Positions 23,940 through 33,464 are shown, numbered from the stretch's first letter. The stretch is DNA of 64,000 nucleotides from Bacteroidales bacterium (GCA_016935355.1 JAFGRC010000024.1:1-64000); one strand, 5' to 3'. Made by a program: numbers and translations. The notes: generated by a model not told the origin, from the letters alone.

Positions 23940-24962
23940 TTACAGTCCCGTTGCCAACATCACCGAACCAACCACCAATCCAACCAACAGATTGATAAAT
24001 TTTACCCTGACAAAATCTTTTCGTGATTCCGCCAACAGTGGCAACATGCCGTGCCCGTCCTGTACAATCGAATTGGCAATCAATATACTGAACGGCAGCA
24101 GGTTTTGTGAATACAATGTCACAAACAGCAAATGTGGTCCTGATTCAGGAATGAGTCCGAGTAAAACAGCTGTGAGCAAAACTATATAAACATTATTCTG
24201 TATAAGGTTATTCAGCATCAGGTTCGTCTGAATGAAATGCAATATAATGAAAGCTCCCCACGTCCACAAGAATATCCGTAATAAATGCTTCTTCAGAATA
24301 TGGTTGTATAAATGCTCTTTCAGAAAATGTTCGGGTACTGTTGCAAATACAAACAGCAGGAACATGCTTCCCACCAGGAATGTGACCTTTTTCCAGTCCC
24401 ATACCGGACTGCCGGTCAATCCCGTAAGCAGCATGATCACGAACAAAAGATTGAACAATATGAGCGTTGCTCTTTCGAATGACAGGTTTCTGAATTGCGG
24501 AATGATCAATTTATTGTCGAAACATTTACAATATTCCCTGTCATGGATCACAAACCCATGCTGTTTGTTTACCGGACCGTTTTTTATTGTCAGGTTCACA
24601 AACCATCCGGCAGTGATTGCTGCTGCAAGTAAAATGCCATGAATTAAAAACGCTTTCGCCGGAAACATCGCAAACATCACAAAAGCTTCATCCCCCGAGG
24701 TGGCAATCATTACCGCTACCAATCCTGCAAGACCGATCATCCGGTGTGTATACAAAGAAACAACAGTGAATGCTCCCATACAACCCGGTATGATTCCGAG
24801 TAATGCCGCGATGACAATTTGCATTATGGGAGATTTCCTAAGCTTGCCTGCCCATAAGTTTTTGCTCTGAACGTTGACGTATTCTATGGCAATCATCATG
24901 ATCAGTACGAAAACAGTGATCATCAATGTGTCTTTCAGGGTGGTAATGAAAACTCCTGTCAT
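23940..24962 (-). CDS. Putative 10-TM heavy-metal/manganese exporter (ArsP_2-like, 340 aa)
   Basis: About ten hydrophobic helices are visible in two homologous halves. Each half holds a related loop motif, ALLGIIPGCMGAF near residue 53 and VLLGLIPESGPH near 280, in inverted-repeat style. A cytoplasmic Cys/His-containing loop (HDREYCKCF) separates the halves. It resembles the putative manganese/arsenic permeases of the ArsP_2 family in the inner membrane. Its promoter region carries palindrome site B, shared with the divergent VOC gene. Confidence 0.75.
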   Translation of the reverse strand: MTGVFITTLKDTLMITVFVLIMMIAIEYVNVQSKNLWAGKLRKSPIMQIVIAALLGIIPGCMGAFTVVSLYTHRMIGLAGLVAVMIATSGDEAFVMFAMFPAKAFLIHGILLAAAITAGWFVNLTIKNGPVNKQHGFVIHDREYCKCFDNKLIIPQFRNLSFERATLILFNLLFVIMLLTGLTGSPVWDWKKVTFLVGSMFLLFVFATVPEHFLKEHLYNHILKKHLLRIFLWTWGAFIILHFIQTNLMLNNLIQNNVYIVLLTAVLLGLIPESGPHLLFVTLYSQNLLPFSILIANSIVQDGHGMLPLLAESRKDFVRVKFINLLVGLVVGSVMLATGL

Positions 24963-25012
24963 GATGCAACCTTGAAAAATTTTTATTCAAAATTAATCAA
25001 ATTAATTTTAAT

Positions 25013-25028
25013 ATGAACCAAAGTTCAT
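25013..25028. promoter_or_regulatory. Palindromic operator, site B (ATGAACCAAAGTTCAT)
   Basis: The half-sites ATGAAC and GTTCAT are identical to site A with a different 4-bp centre. It lies 51 bp before the permease start and 44 bp before the VOC gene, in the divergent promoter. Confidence 0.7.
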
Positions 25029-25071
25029 TTACATTTGTGGATGCTCTACTTTATTTAATCTTTCATACCGG

Positions 25072-25458
25072 ATGCTACAACATATAGGACTGACAGTAAA
25101 CGAATTGAAAGAAATTAAAAATTTCTATGAACAAATATTGCTTTTCAGAATGAAGTATCAATTCACCCTGGATGTTCAGATCACCCGAAAAATATTCAGT
25201 CAGGACAAAAACGTTGATGTATATGTGATGGAATATCAGGGCACGCAATTTGAAATTTTTATGGATCCCTTACCGGAAAACAAAACATTCTCACACGTTT
25301 GCCTCGCATACCCGCAACATGAATCCATTTACAATAAAGCGGTTAAACAGGGTTATAAGGCTATAGTTAAGGAGAATCCGGGTCACAACACCTGCTTCAT
25401 ATGGGATAAAAGCGGAAATATGTTTGAATTAAAACCAATACAAAATAATATCAAATAA
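25072..25458 (+). CDS. VOC-family (glyoxalase-fold) protein (128 aa)
   Basis: Four metal-ligand positions of the vicinal oxygen chelate fold can be traced: His in LQHIGLTV, Glu in QFEIFMD, His in FSHVCLAY and Glu in MFELKPI. The sequence is one typical beta-alpha-beta-beta-beta unit pair. The reaction cannot be deduced. It is divergent from the metal permease, shares the palindromic operator, and is followed 10 bp later by a flavoprotein gene, so the two are probably co-transcribed. Confidence 0.85.
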   Translation: MLQHIGLTVNELKEIKNFYEQILLFRMKYQFTLDVQITRKIFSQDKNVDVYVMEYQGTQFEIFMDPLPENKTFSHVCLAYPQHESIYNKAVKQGYKAIVKENPGHNTCFIWDKSGNMFELKPIQNNIK

Positions 25459-25468
25459 ATCTTAAAAA

Positions 25469-26830
25469 ATGAAAATGTATGATGTAATTATTATTGGAGG
25501 CGGGCCGGCGGCTATTGTAACAGGAATAACAATTAAAAAATTTTTTAAGGAGCGATCGGTCTTAATGGTTAAGGAAGATACAGAAGGACTTGTCCCTTGC
25601 GGAATACCTTATATTTTTCATGCTCTGGAAAACGATGCGGATAAAAATAAAATGGGTCCAAAGCCATTTGTCGATCTGGGCGGTGAAGTTGTAATCAATA
25701 AGGTTGTAAAAGTTAATAAAACCCATAAAGAGGTAACACTTGAAACCGGAGAAGTATACGGCTATCATAAACTCGTATTTGCAACCGGTTCTCTTCCACA
25801 AATTCCTGATTTTATACCGGGTTATAACCTTAAAAATGTCTTTTACATACAAAAGAATTTTCAGTATATAAAAGAATTGACATCCAAAATAAGAAATTAT
25901 AAAAATATAATCATTGTAGGTGGTGGCTTTATCGGAGCTGAAGTGGCTGAACAATTGGCAGCAGCAGATTTGAATGTCACCCTTATTGAAAGTGAGCCGG
26001 TTTGTTTTTCAAAGGCTTTCTCACCAGAGCTGAGTCTGATCGCTACCAGCGAACTGCAAAAAACCAGGGTACAGGTAATGACATCCCGAATTGTAAAGGA
26101 GCTTGAAGGAATCAACGACAAAGTGAATTTCGTCTTGCTTTCAGACGGAACAAAGATTGAAGCCGATGCCGTGATTTTTTCAATTGGTTACAGGGCTAAC
26201 ACACAACTTGCAATAGAAACCGGTCTGGAGTTGAATAAATACGGCGATATCCATGTAGACAATTACGGACGGACATCCATCATGGATATAAGCGCTGTCG
26301 GGGATTGCGCCCAAACATTTGGTTTCCTTACCGGACGCAGTGATATTATTAAGCTGGCTTCAACCGCAACAGCTGAAGCACGTACACTCGGTCACAATAT
26401 TTTTGGGGTAAGGATTAAAAAATGTAATTTCGGTACTTTAGGTGTTTTCTCGACTGAAATTAACGGATTGGCTATGGCCGCAGCCGGAGCCAATGAAAGA
26501 AATGCAGAAGAAGCCGGTGTACAACTTGTATCTGCTAAATTTTCATCTCCCGACAGGCATCCCGGTACCTTATCCGGGACATCCAACCTTACGGTTAAAC
26601 TTTATGCTTCTCCTGTCGACGGCAGTATTATTGGTGGTGAAACCTGGGGTGGAAAATCAGCTGGCGAGATCATAAACATCATCAGCATGGCTATACAAAA
26701 ATCCATTACGGTATACGAACTGGTTTCTTTTCAAATCGGTACGCATCCTTTATTGACAGCGTCACCCATTAATAATCCGATTATCAGGGCCGCAGAAGAA
26801 ATCATACACCAACTGCATCAATACAAATAA
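25469..26830 (+). CDS. FAD-dependent pyridine nucleotide-disulfide oxidoreductase (NADH oxidase/CoA-disulfide reductase-like, 453 aa)
   Basis: The FAD-binding start is DVIIIGGGPAAIVTG; a second Rossmann motif for NAD(P)H is IIIVGGGFIGAEVAEQ near 150; the FAD-contacting AVGDCAQ is near 278. A single redox Cys lies in LVPCGIPYIF, in the position used by NADH oxidases, peroxidases and CoA-disulfide reductases. The C-terminal dimerisation domain is complete. It probably removes oxygen or disulfide stress in the cytosol. It follows the VOC gene by 10 bp. Confidence 0.9.
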   Translation: MKMYDVIIIGGGPAAIVTGITIKKFFKERSVLMVKEDTEGLVPCGIPYIFHALENDADKNKMGPKPFVDLGGEVVINKVVKVNKTHKEVTLETGEVYGYHKLVFATGSLPQIPDFIPGYNLKNVFYIQKNFQYIKELTSKIRNYKNIIIVGGGFIGAEVAEQLAAADLNVTLIESEPVCFSKAFSPELSLIATSELQKTRVQVMTSRIVKELEGINDKVNFVLLSDGTKIEADAVIFSIGYRANTQLAIETGLELNKYGDIHVDNYGRTSIMDISAVGDCAQTFGFLTGRSDIIKLASTATAEARTLGHNIFGVRIKKCNFGTLGVFSTEINGLAMAAAGANERNAEEAGVQLVSAKFSSPDRHPGTLSGTSNLTVKLYASPVDGSIIGGETWGGKSAGEIINIISMAIQKSITVYELVSFQIGTHPLLTASPINNPIIRAAEEIIHQLHQYK

Positions 26831-26993
26831 ACAATTTCCTGAAAAGAAATCTTCTAATTTAATAAGTATTTTACCCATTATGAGCAGTGGTTTTTACACT
26901 TTAATGCTGATCAATAAAGATTATTCCTGATAAGATTTTATTTTGAGAATATTTTCATTACTTTAATGAAGAAATTAATTTTCACTAAATAAA

Positions 26994-27002
26994 TAAGGAG
27001 GT
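26994..27002 (+). promoter_or_regulatory. Full Shine-Dalgarno sequence before the ferredoxin gene
   Basis: TAAGGAGGT ends five bases before the ATG at 27008. Such a perfect site is rare in this group, whose genes mostly rely on A-rich leaders; no comparable one was noticed elsewhere in the window. Confidence 0.75.
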
Positions 27003-27004
27003 AA

Positions 27005-27256
<252 letters not shown>

Positions 27257-27271
27257 AACACATTTTTCAAA

Positions 27272-27949
27272 ATGGATGAAAATCTATTGGGCATAATAAA
27301 AAAAAACACAACCGGCATATTATCTTCACTTCCTGCAGGAGTTACAATGGTCGCCGCGGCAAAAACACGGACTCCCGATGAAGTTAAAGCAGTTATTGAG
27401 TCGGGAGTCAAAATACTTGGTTACAACTATGTGCAGGAGGCTGAAAGCATGCATGAGATTATTGGAAATACCGTTAAATGGCACATGATAGGCCATTTAC
27501 AGCGAAACAAAGTAAAAAAGGCAGTCCGTCTTTTTGATATGATTGAAACAATTGATTCTGAAGAACTTGCCCTGGAAGTAAACAGGCAATGTGCGGCAAT
27601 GAATAAAATCATGCCTGTTCTTGTTGAAATCAACAGCGGAAAAGAATCCAACAAGACCGGCATTTTACCTGAAGAAGCAGAAAAGCTGATCCTTTATATA
27701 AGTGGTTTACCATATCTGCAGGTTCAGGGATTGATGACAATGGGTCCCCGATTCGGGAAACCTGAAAAAGCAAGACCATATTTTAAAACCACAAAATCAT
27801 TATTTGATCTGATAAAACAAGCAGGCATCCCGAATATCGCCATGCGTCACCTTTCCATGGGCATGAGTAACAGTTATAAAATCGCTATTGAAGAAGGTGC
27901 CAATATCATCAGAATTGGTACCCTGTTATTTGGTGGAAGAAATTCTTAA
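27272..27949 (+). CDS. YggS/PLPBP-like PLP-binding protein (225 aa)
   Basis: The PLP Lys is in VAAAKTRTPDE near residue 32. The fold's other landmarks follow: WHMIGHLQRNK, VEINSGKESNKTG, LQVQGLMTMGP, HLSMGMSNSYKIAIEEGA and RIGTLLFG. These proteins keep PLP homeostasis rather than catalyse a known reaction. It is divergent: the usual GENYVQE motif is GYNYVQE, and it sits between a ferredoxin and a radical SAM gene rather than beside proC or cell-division genes. Confidence 0.9.
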   Translation: MDENLLGIIKKNTTGILSSLPAGVTMVAAAKTRTPDEVKAVIESGVKILGYNYVQEAESMHEIIGNTVKWHMIGHLQRNKVKKAVRLFDMIETIDSEELALEVNRQCAAMNKIMPVLVEINSGKESNKTGILPEEAEKLILYISGLPYLQVQGLMTMGPRFGKPEKARPYFKTTKSLFDLIKQAGIPNIAMRHLSMGMSNSYKIAIEEGANIIRIGTLLFGGRNS

Positions 27950-27991
27950 AGGGAAAAAGAAAACAGGCATCAGGAAGATGTTGATCATTGT

Positions 27992-29005
27992 ATGAAAGAA
28001 GCCTCATTATACTTCAAGCTCGATAACAGCAAAGTTCAATGCAACCTGTGCGCACACCACTGTGTAATCAAAACCGGGAAAAAAGGGATCTGCAAGGTTC
28101 GGGTAAATCATGAAGGAATATTATATACCAGAGCATACGGAAAGACCATCGCACAGCATGTTGATCCGGTTGAAAAAAAACCGTTGTATCATTTCTTTCC
28201 CGGTTCAAAAGCATATTCTGTCGCCACACCCGGATGCAATTTTCACTGCCGTTTTTGCCAGAACTGGGATATTTCTCAAATAATTCCGGATACCTTACTG
28301 GAATCCGGATATCCGGCAACTCCGGAACAAATTGTACGAAGTGCAAAACAAACAGGATGCCAAAGCATTGCCTATACTTATACGGAACCGACCATCTTCT
28401 TTGAATACAGTTATGACACAGCACAGATAGCCAAAAAAGAAGGAATTCAGAATATTTATGTTTCAAACGGTTACATGACATTTGAAATGCTGGAAATCAT
28501 GGCACCCTTTCTTGACGCCATAAACGTTGATCTAAAGGCATTCCGCGACGAGACGTACCGGCGGATCATCGGTGCGCGTTTACAACCCGTTCTGGATAAT
28601 CTTAAAAAAATTAAACAGCTGGGTATCTGGCTCGAGGTTACCAGTCTGATTATCCCCGGAATTAACGATGACCCTCAGGAAATAAGGGATATGGCAGCTT
28701 TTGTGGCAGACGAACTGGGACGCGACGTGCCCTGGCACATCAGCCGGTTTTTCCCTTCTTACAATATGAGTGACATGCCGCCAACACCATTGCAAACTTT
28801 GCAAATGGCCAAGGATACCGGATTTGAAGCCGGACTTCAATATGTATATCCGGGCAATGTGGCATCTCACGAGGACGTTCATACAAAATGTCCGCAATGC
28901 AGACATTTACTGATCAGGCGTTCACATTTCGGCGTGATCATGAACCATATACGGGACGGGCTTTGCCCGGAATGCGGCATGAAAATATCCGGTGTGGGAA
29001 TGTGA
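27992..29005 (+). CDS. amrS: AmmeMemoRadiSam-system radical SAM enzyme (337 aa)
   Basis: An N-terminal Cys region (CNLCAHHCVIK, KGICKVR) precedes the radical-SAM motif CNFHCRFCQNWD near residue 79. The SAM-binding TEPTIFFEY and a C-terminal zinc-like CPQC, CPEC pair complete the family layout. AmrS is related to pyruvate formate-lyase activases and is usually genetically linked to Memo and AMMECR1 domain proteins; neither is in this window. The substrate is unknown. It is 42 bp after the YggS-like gene on the same strand. Confidence 0.88.
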   Translation: MKEASLYFKLDNSKVQCNLCAHHCVIKTGKKGICKVRVNHEGILYTRAYGKTIAQHVDPVEKKPLYHFFPGSKAYSVATPGCNFHCRFCQNWDISQIIPDTLLESGYPATPEQIVRSAKQTGCQSIAYTYTEPTIFFEYSYDTAQIAKKEGIQNIYVSNGYMTFEMLEIMAPFLDAINVDLKAFRDETYRRIIGARLQPVLDNLKKIKQLGIWLEVTSLIIPGINDDPQEIRDMAAFVADELGRDVPWHISRFFPSYNMSDMPPTPLQTLQMAKDTGFEAGLQYVYPGNVASHEDVHTKCPQCRHLLIRRSHFGVIMNHIRDGLCPECGMKISGVGM

Positions 29006-29016
29006 TGTGAAAAGTT

Positions 29017-29604
29017 TTAAACATGTGCAGAATAGTGTTCCGGATTCACCAGATCGCGGTATTTGAAGACAATCTTTTTAAAGTCTTCCCATGTGTCACG
29101 CTTCAATGAAGGATCTCTCAGCAATGCTGCCGGATGATAAACAGGCATGGCCAGTCTGTTTTGCAGGCTCAGCCAGTTTCCCCGTTCGCGGGTAATTTTA
29201 CGGTCGGCACCGGCCATATATTTTAATGCTGTAGCGCCTAGTAAAATAAGTATTTTGGGATTTATCAGATCAATTTGTTTCAACAGCCAGGGCATACAGG
29301 TGGCGGCTTCCTGTGGCGTTGGTATCCTGTTATCGGGCGGACGGCATTTAACAATATTGCTTATAAATACATGTTCGTTACGGGTGAATCCGCACGCATC
29401 CAGTATTTTGTCAAGCAACTGGCCCGACTTACCCACAAAAGGCCTTCCCTGCAAATCTTCATCCCTTCCCGGCGCTTCGCCAATAATAAATATCTGAGCG
29501 TTCGTATTACCCTCACCGAAAATTACGTGGTTGCGTGATGCCGCAAGATGGCATTTTGAACATTGCAAAATCTCCTTTTTAAGCAGATTAATTTCTATAT
29601 CCAT
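29017..29604 (-). CDS. Uracil-DNA glycosylase, family 4/5 type with Fe-S cluster (195 aa)
   Basis: The active-site motif is GEAPGRDEDLQGRPFVGKSG near residue 42-61, and the second conserved block is VYHPAALLRDP near 155. Four Cys for the [4Fe-4S] cluster are visible in CSKCHLA, VKCRPP and CMPWL. It excises uracil from DNA. It is convergent with the amrS gene. Assignment to the type-4 subgroup follows from the GEAPG motif. Confidence 0.93.
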   Translation of the reverse strand: MDIEINLLKKEILQCSKCHLAASRNHVIFGEGNTNAQIFIIGEAPGRDEDLQGRPFVGKSGQLLDKILDACGFTRNEHVFISNIVKCRPPDNRIPTPQEAATCMPWLLKQIDLINPKILILLGATALKYMAGADRKITRERGNWLSLQNRLAMPVYHPAALLRDPSLKRDTWEDFKKIVFKYRDLVNPEHYSAHV

Positions 29605-29902
29605 TTTTTAAAGTTATTGCCGCAAATCGAAAAGATCACAAATTACATATTTATAAATTTAAGTTCAAGAATTTCATAAGAAATCATCATGTTATTCGTT
29701 ATCGTTTAGTATTTTTGTAAGTGATCAATAAATAATTGTTGTAAAATTAAAATTTACAAATAAGGTTTTCCCCTGCTTTGTGTAAGAAATGATCTGATCA
29801 TGAACAAGTAAAAAGATGAGGAATACTTATGACAGGGGCTGATAAAAGTCGAATGTTAAAATTTGTATATCAAGCATATATGAATATTTTTACAATGTAT
29901 GG
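29605..29902. other. Intergenic region without a gene
   Basis: About 300 AT-rich bases lie between the divergent UDG and small membrane protein genes. The only structure noticed is a pair of inverted CCCCTG/CAGGGG blocks at 29770 and 29833, 57 bases apart, too weak to call a riboswitch. Promoters for both genes must lie here. Confidence 0.4.
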
Positions 29903-30268
29903 ATGATGAACATTTACGCTAAAAACTTAACCATAAAATTTGTAACCTGTTTCATGATGGCTATTATGTGCATGCTGATTGCCAATAAGTCATTATTCAT
30001 GCATGCACATCAGCTGGTCAACGGCAAAATAATAATTCATGCCCATCTTTATAACAAATCAGCTGATACCAAGCCTTATAAGTCTCATGATCATACGGAA
30101 GACGAATTGCTTTATTTGACAATAACAGAAACCCTGTTCCTGTTTGTCTTAATATCACTTGCACTGATTCAACTTTTCATCAGATCAAAATACTACTTTC
30201 ACTGTTCGGCAAATATTGTCAAGATCTTTATGATCCGACTGACATGCAGGGCTCCTCCAATTTCTTAA
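29903..30268 (+). CDS. His-rich small membrane protein preceding a TonB receptor (121 aa)
   Basis: An N-terminal signal/anchor segment (FVTCFMMAIMCMLIAN) is followed by a histidine-rich periplasmic part (MHAHQ, IIHAHLY, YKSHDHTEDE) and a second membrane span (LFLFVLISLALIQLFI) with a basic tail ending RAPPIS. Proteins with this build often precede TonB-dependent receptors in Bacteroidetes and may hand over or sense metal ions. A metal-binding role is inference from the His motifs and the neighbour 130 bp downstream. Confidence 0.6.
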   Translation: MMNIYAKNLTIKFVTCFMMAIMCMLIANKSLFMHAHQLVNGKIIIHAHLYNKSADTKPYKSHDHTEDELLYLTITETLFLFVLISLALIQLFIRSKYYFHCSANIVKIFMIRLTCRAPPIS

Positions 30269-30398
30269 TTCAAATCTTTTCCTGACATTTAATACATTTT
30301 CCAGGGTGTTTCCCAGATAACGACCTTTCAGGAATGGTGTGTACATTCGGATATGTTAACAATCTAAAATATAATGAATTAAAGCAATAAATAACAAT

Positions 30399-32774
30399 AT
30401 GAATAAACTCATCATTATATTTATAATAATTTCTATTGTTTCTTCAAAACTTGTTTATTCCCAGAAAATAAAAACAGACGGAAATGTATTTGGACATGTT
30501 GTAAGCAATGGACAGCATATTCCATATTGCAGCATAGCGGTCAAAGGAACAGTCATAGGTGTCGTTTCTGATGAAACAGGTCATTATCAGCTTATTAACC
30601 TGCCATTAGGCACACATACCCTTGTCGTAAATTGCATCGGATATAAAACGGGTGAACAAACCATCACGATTGAAGCAAACAAAACTCTTGAGGTTAATTT
30701 TGCACTGGAGAAAGATATACTCCAAATCTCGGAAGTCATTGTTTCCTCAAGCAGAAGCGCACAGAAACGACTGGAGGCCCCTGTTATTGTCAATACCATT
30801 TCTCCGAATCTGTTTGCATCAACACAATCATTAACATTCGGTGAAGTCCTTAATTTCACACCCGGATTGCGACTGGAAAACAACTGCCAGAATTGCGGAT
30901 TCACCCAGGTTCGCATAAATGGTATGGAAGGAGCTTATTCACAAATACTCATTAACAGCAAACCGATTTTCAGCGGTTTGGCCGCAGTATACGGACTGGA
31001 GCTGGTCCCTGCAAACATGATTGAGCGGATTGAAGTTGTCCGCGGTGGTGGTTCAGCTATTTATGGCAGTAACGCTATTGCCGGAACCGTTAACCTGATT
31101 CTGAAAAATCCTGCAGTAAATACATATGAGGTTGGTATAAATACAAATTTTACAGGGGTTGGAATGAACCAATCAAACAGTCCGGCTATGGATTATTCAA
31201 CACATTTCAATACCTCCCTGGTTTCTGAAAATGGGAAAGCGGGTATTACCGTTTATGGTTTTTCACGGGAACGCAAAATGTTTGATGCCAACGGTGACGG
31301 TTTTTCTGAGATTGCCCCTTTGAACAATCTCACAATCGGATCGAGCTTCACATATCGTATAAATAACCACAGCAAACTTGGGATTGATTTCTTCAATATA
31401 AAAGAAGAGCGCAACGGAGGCAACCGGCAGGAATACCCGGTACACGAACGCGATATAGCTGAAGTTGTAAAGCACGATATAAAAACCGCAGCATTGAACT
31501 ACGAACATATATTCAGGGAATATGATTTGTTTTCCACTTTCGCATCCGCACAATATCTGAACCGTGATTCATACTACGGGGCAAACCGTTCTTTAAAAAG
31601 TTACGGCAAATCTTATGATTTCACTTATAATACAGGCGTGCAATATAAAGCTGTTTTTCATAATGCATCATTGGTTGCAGGATTTGAAAATACAGGTGGC
31701 TTTCTTACCGATAAAAAACTTGGTTATCCCGACTATGACAATGCTGTTATTGTGAATGACTCAATTACAGAAGTTCCTCATACAATGAACAACATCATCG
31801 CCGAACAATCTTCTATTACAACAGGGATTTTCGTTCAATTCGAACGTACAATTAACAAGATCAAACTGGAATTGGGCGGACGGTACGAAAATTATAATCT
31901 AAAAAACCTCGCAAAAGATAATTACAAAAAAAGCGGTAATATAATCAGTCCGAGAATCAGTCTCATGTACAATATATCTGAATATTTACAGGTACGAACC
32001 AGCTATTCGCAAGGATACCGTGCTCCGCAGATTTATAACGAGGACCTCCATATTGAGACCTCAGGTTCCCGGCAGGTCATCCATGAAAACGATCCTGAAT
32101 TAAAACATGAGAACAGTTACAGCATTATGGCATCGCTTGATCTTAACAAGCGTATCGGGACCGTATATACCGGTTTATTAGTTGAGGCTTTTCATACGAG
32201 ACTCAAAAATCCGTTTTTAAATGAATTTGGTCTGCCCGATGAAAACGGGATCGTGGTTTATACCCGAAAAAATGCAAAAACCGGTGCAACAGTATACGGA
32301 TTCAATTTTGAAGCGAATCTTAAACTAATTGAAAACTTCGGATTTTCTTCGGGTTTTACGATCCAGACCAGCAAATATGATTCGGTTCAACAGTTTAATG
32401 AAAAACATTTCTTCAGAACGCCTGATCATTATGGATTTTTCACAGTGGATTGGGATTGTGCGAAAAGCTTCCGGCTGTCTGTTACGGGAAATTATACAGG
32501 TAAAATGCTTGTTCCCTATTTTGGGACTGAAACCGATCCGGATCAGGGAGAAATACGGGAGTCCGGACTTTTTTTTGATGCAGGACTGAAACTTAGATAT
32601 AATATGAAACTCAACGGATCAACCTTTCAATGGTTTGCCGGAATTAAGAATATTTTCAATTCATATCAGAAAGACTATGACTCAGGAGTCAACCGTGACC
32701 CCGGTTATACGTACGGACCCATTTTGCCACGCACTGTGTATTTCGGGATTAAAATCGGGGACATGCTTAACTGA
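30399..32774 (+). CDS. TonB-dependent receptor with CarboxypepD_reg-like domain (791 aa)
   Basis: A signal peptide (LIIIFIIISIVSSKLVYSQ) leads into a carboxypeptidase-regulatory-like domain at residues about 30-110 (GVVSDETGHYQL). The plug domain follows (VIVSSSRSAQKRLEAPV to GGGSAIYGSNAIAGTVNLIL, near 230), then a 22-strand-type barrel ending in an aromatic-rich strand. It imports a ligand across the outer membrane using TonB. Because a His-rich protein precedes it and DUF134 and NikR genes follow, a metal complex is the likely cargo, but this is inference. Confidence 0.93.
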   Translation: MNKLIIIFIIISIVSSKLVYSQKIKTDGNVFGHVVSNGQHIPYCSIAVKGTVIGVVSDETGHYQLINLPLGTHTLVVNCIGYKTGEQTITIEANKTLEVNFALEKDILQISEVIVSSSRSAQKRLEAPVIVNTISPNLFASTQSLTFGEVLNFTPGLRLENNCQNCGFTQVRINGMEGAYSQILINSKPIFSGLAAVYGLELVPANMIERIEVVRGGGSAIYGSNAIAGTVNLILKNPAVNTYEVGINTNFTGVGMNQSNSPAMDYSTHFNTSLVSENGKAGITVYGFSRERKMFDANGDGFSEIAPLNNLTIGSSFTYRINNHSKLGIDFFNIKEERNGGNRQEYPVHERDIAEVVKHDIKTAALNYEHIFREYDLFSTFASAQYLNRDSYYGANRSLKSYGKSYDFTYNTGVQYKAVFHNASLVAGFENTGGFLTDKKLGYPDYDNAVIVNDSITEVPHTMNNIIAEQSSITTGIFVQFERTINKIKLELGGRYENYNLKNLAKDNYKKSGNIISPRISLMYNISEYLQVRTSYSQGYRAPQIYNEDLHIETSGSRQVIHENDPELKHENSYSIMASLDLNKRIGTVYTGLLVEAFHTRLKNPFLNEFGLPDENGIVVYTRKNAKTGATVYGFNFEANLKLIENFGFSSGFTIQTSKYDSVQQFNEKHFFRTPDHYGFFTVDWDCAKSFRLSVTGNYTGKMLVPYFGTETDPDQGEIRESGLFFDAGLKLRYNMKLNGSTFQWFAGIKNIFNSYQKDYDSGVNRDPGYTYGPILPRTVYFGIKIGDMLN

Positions 32775-32856
32775 TCAATGGTTTATTGATGAATGCTTAA
32801 TTTATCTAAATAACAAATCATGATCTGCTAATGTTCTTGGAACAGTTTTTAAATAC

Positions 32857-33270
32857 TTATGTTGAATTCCCCGGTTTGTTTATCTGAATAATATTGTCTG
32901 AATCACATTTTCTGCAATGCTGCGCAGGTTTCAGGGTCACCATCGTCTCATTGCAGCTGTGGCACTTATACCAGTAATTTTCTGTAATATAAGACCCGCC
33001 CCGGATTATAATAGCCTTTCCTTCAATAAAAGCTTTTGCTATATTTTTGCGTGCTTTCTCATACAGGCGGGTGAATGTCGGGCGGGATATGTGCATTTTT
33101 TCAGCAGCTTCTTCCTGGGTAAGATTTTCATAATCTGCAAGCCTTATGGCTTCAAACTCTTCAAACAACAGATTGACCGATTCCAGCTCACGCATGGGAA
33201 TGCCAAACGGCTTGTACCCTTCCATGGGTGGCATCATGGCAATCCTTCTGCGTCTGATTCGATTCGGCAT
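32857..33270 (-). CDS. DUF134 (UPF0251) family DNA-binding regulator with zinc ribbon (137 aa)
   Basis: The N-terminus MPNRIRRRRIAMMP is basic. A sigma-70-region-4-like HTH covers about residues 35-95 (EEFEAIRLADYENLTQEEAAEKMHISRPTFTRLYEKARKNIA). A zinc-ribbon pair, CHSCNE and CRKCDS, is near the end. DUF134 proteins are often genomic neighbours of NifX/Mrp proteins. A palindrome identical in half-sites to those upstream of the NifX and permease genes lies 51 bp before this start, suggesting that this protein is the regulator and controls itself. Confidence 0.88.
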   Translation of the reverse strand: MPNRIRRRRIAMMPPMEGYKPFGIPMRELESVNLLFEEFEAIRLADYENLTQEEAAEKMHISRPTFTRLYEKARKNIAKAFIEGKAIIIRGGSYITENYWYKCHSCNETMVTLKPAQHCRKCDSDNIIQINKPGNST

Positions 33271-33321
33271 TCTTTTTTATTTAAAAGTACAATAAATTTT
33301 TTTACAAATTTAACATATCAA

Positions 33322-33337
33322 ACGAACATAAGTTCAT
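33322..33337. promoter_or_regulatory. Palindromic operator, site C (ACGAACATAAGTTCAT)
   Basis: It matches sites A and B except for one base in the left half-site. It lies 51 bp upstream of the DUF134 start, the same distance as site B from the permease start. Confidence 0.65.
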
Positions 33338-33425
33338 TTAAAATGATTTTTATTATGAATTTGAAAAAAACTGTTTTATGTTGTATAAAAAATCGGAAAT
33401 GATCATTACAATATCAGAAAAAATA

Positions 33426-33433
33426 TATATTTG
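33426..33433 (+). promoter_or_regulatory. -7 box of the nikR promoter
   Basis: TATATTTG fits TAnnTTTG, 32 bp upstream of the nikR start codon. The inverted repeat at 33438 would cover the transcription start. Confidence 0.45.
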
Positions 33434-33437
33434 CAGA

Positions 33438-33464
33438 GTGTTACGAAATTTAAAATAATAACAC
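33438..33464. promoter_or_regulatory. Candidate NikR operator
   Basis: GTGTTA and TAACAC are separated by 15 bp, comparable in layout to the long-spaced dyad GTATGA-N16-TCATAC bound by E. coli NikR. It lies between the -7 box and the nikR start codon, consistent with autorepression. Confidence 0.5.

Noticed and set aside
29770-29838. Possible riboswitch from the CCCCTG/CAGGGG inverted blocks
   Set aside because: Only one short long-range pair is visible and no conserved cobalamin, TPP or other aptamer core was found.
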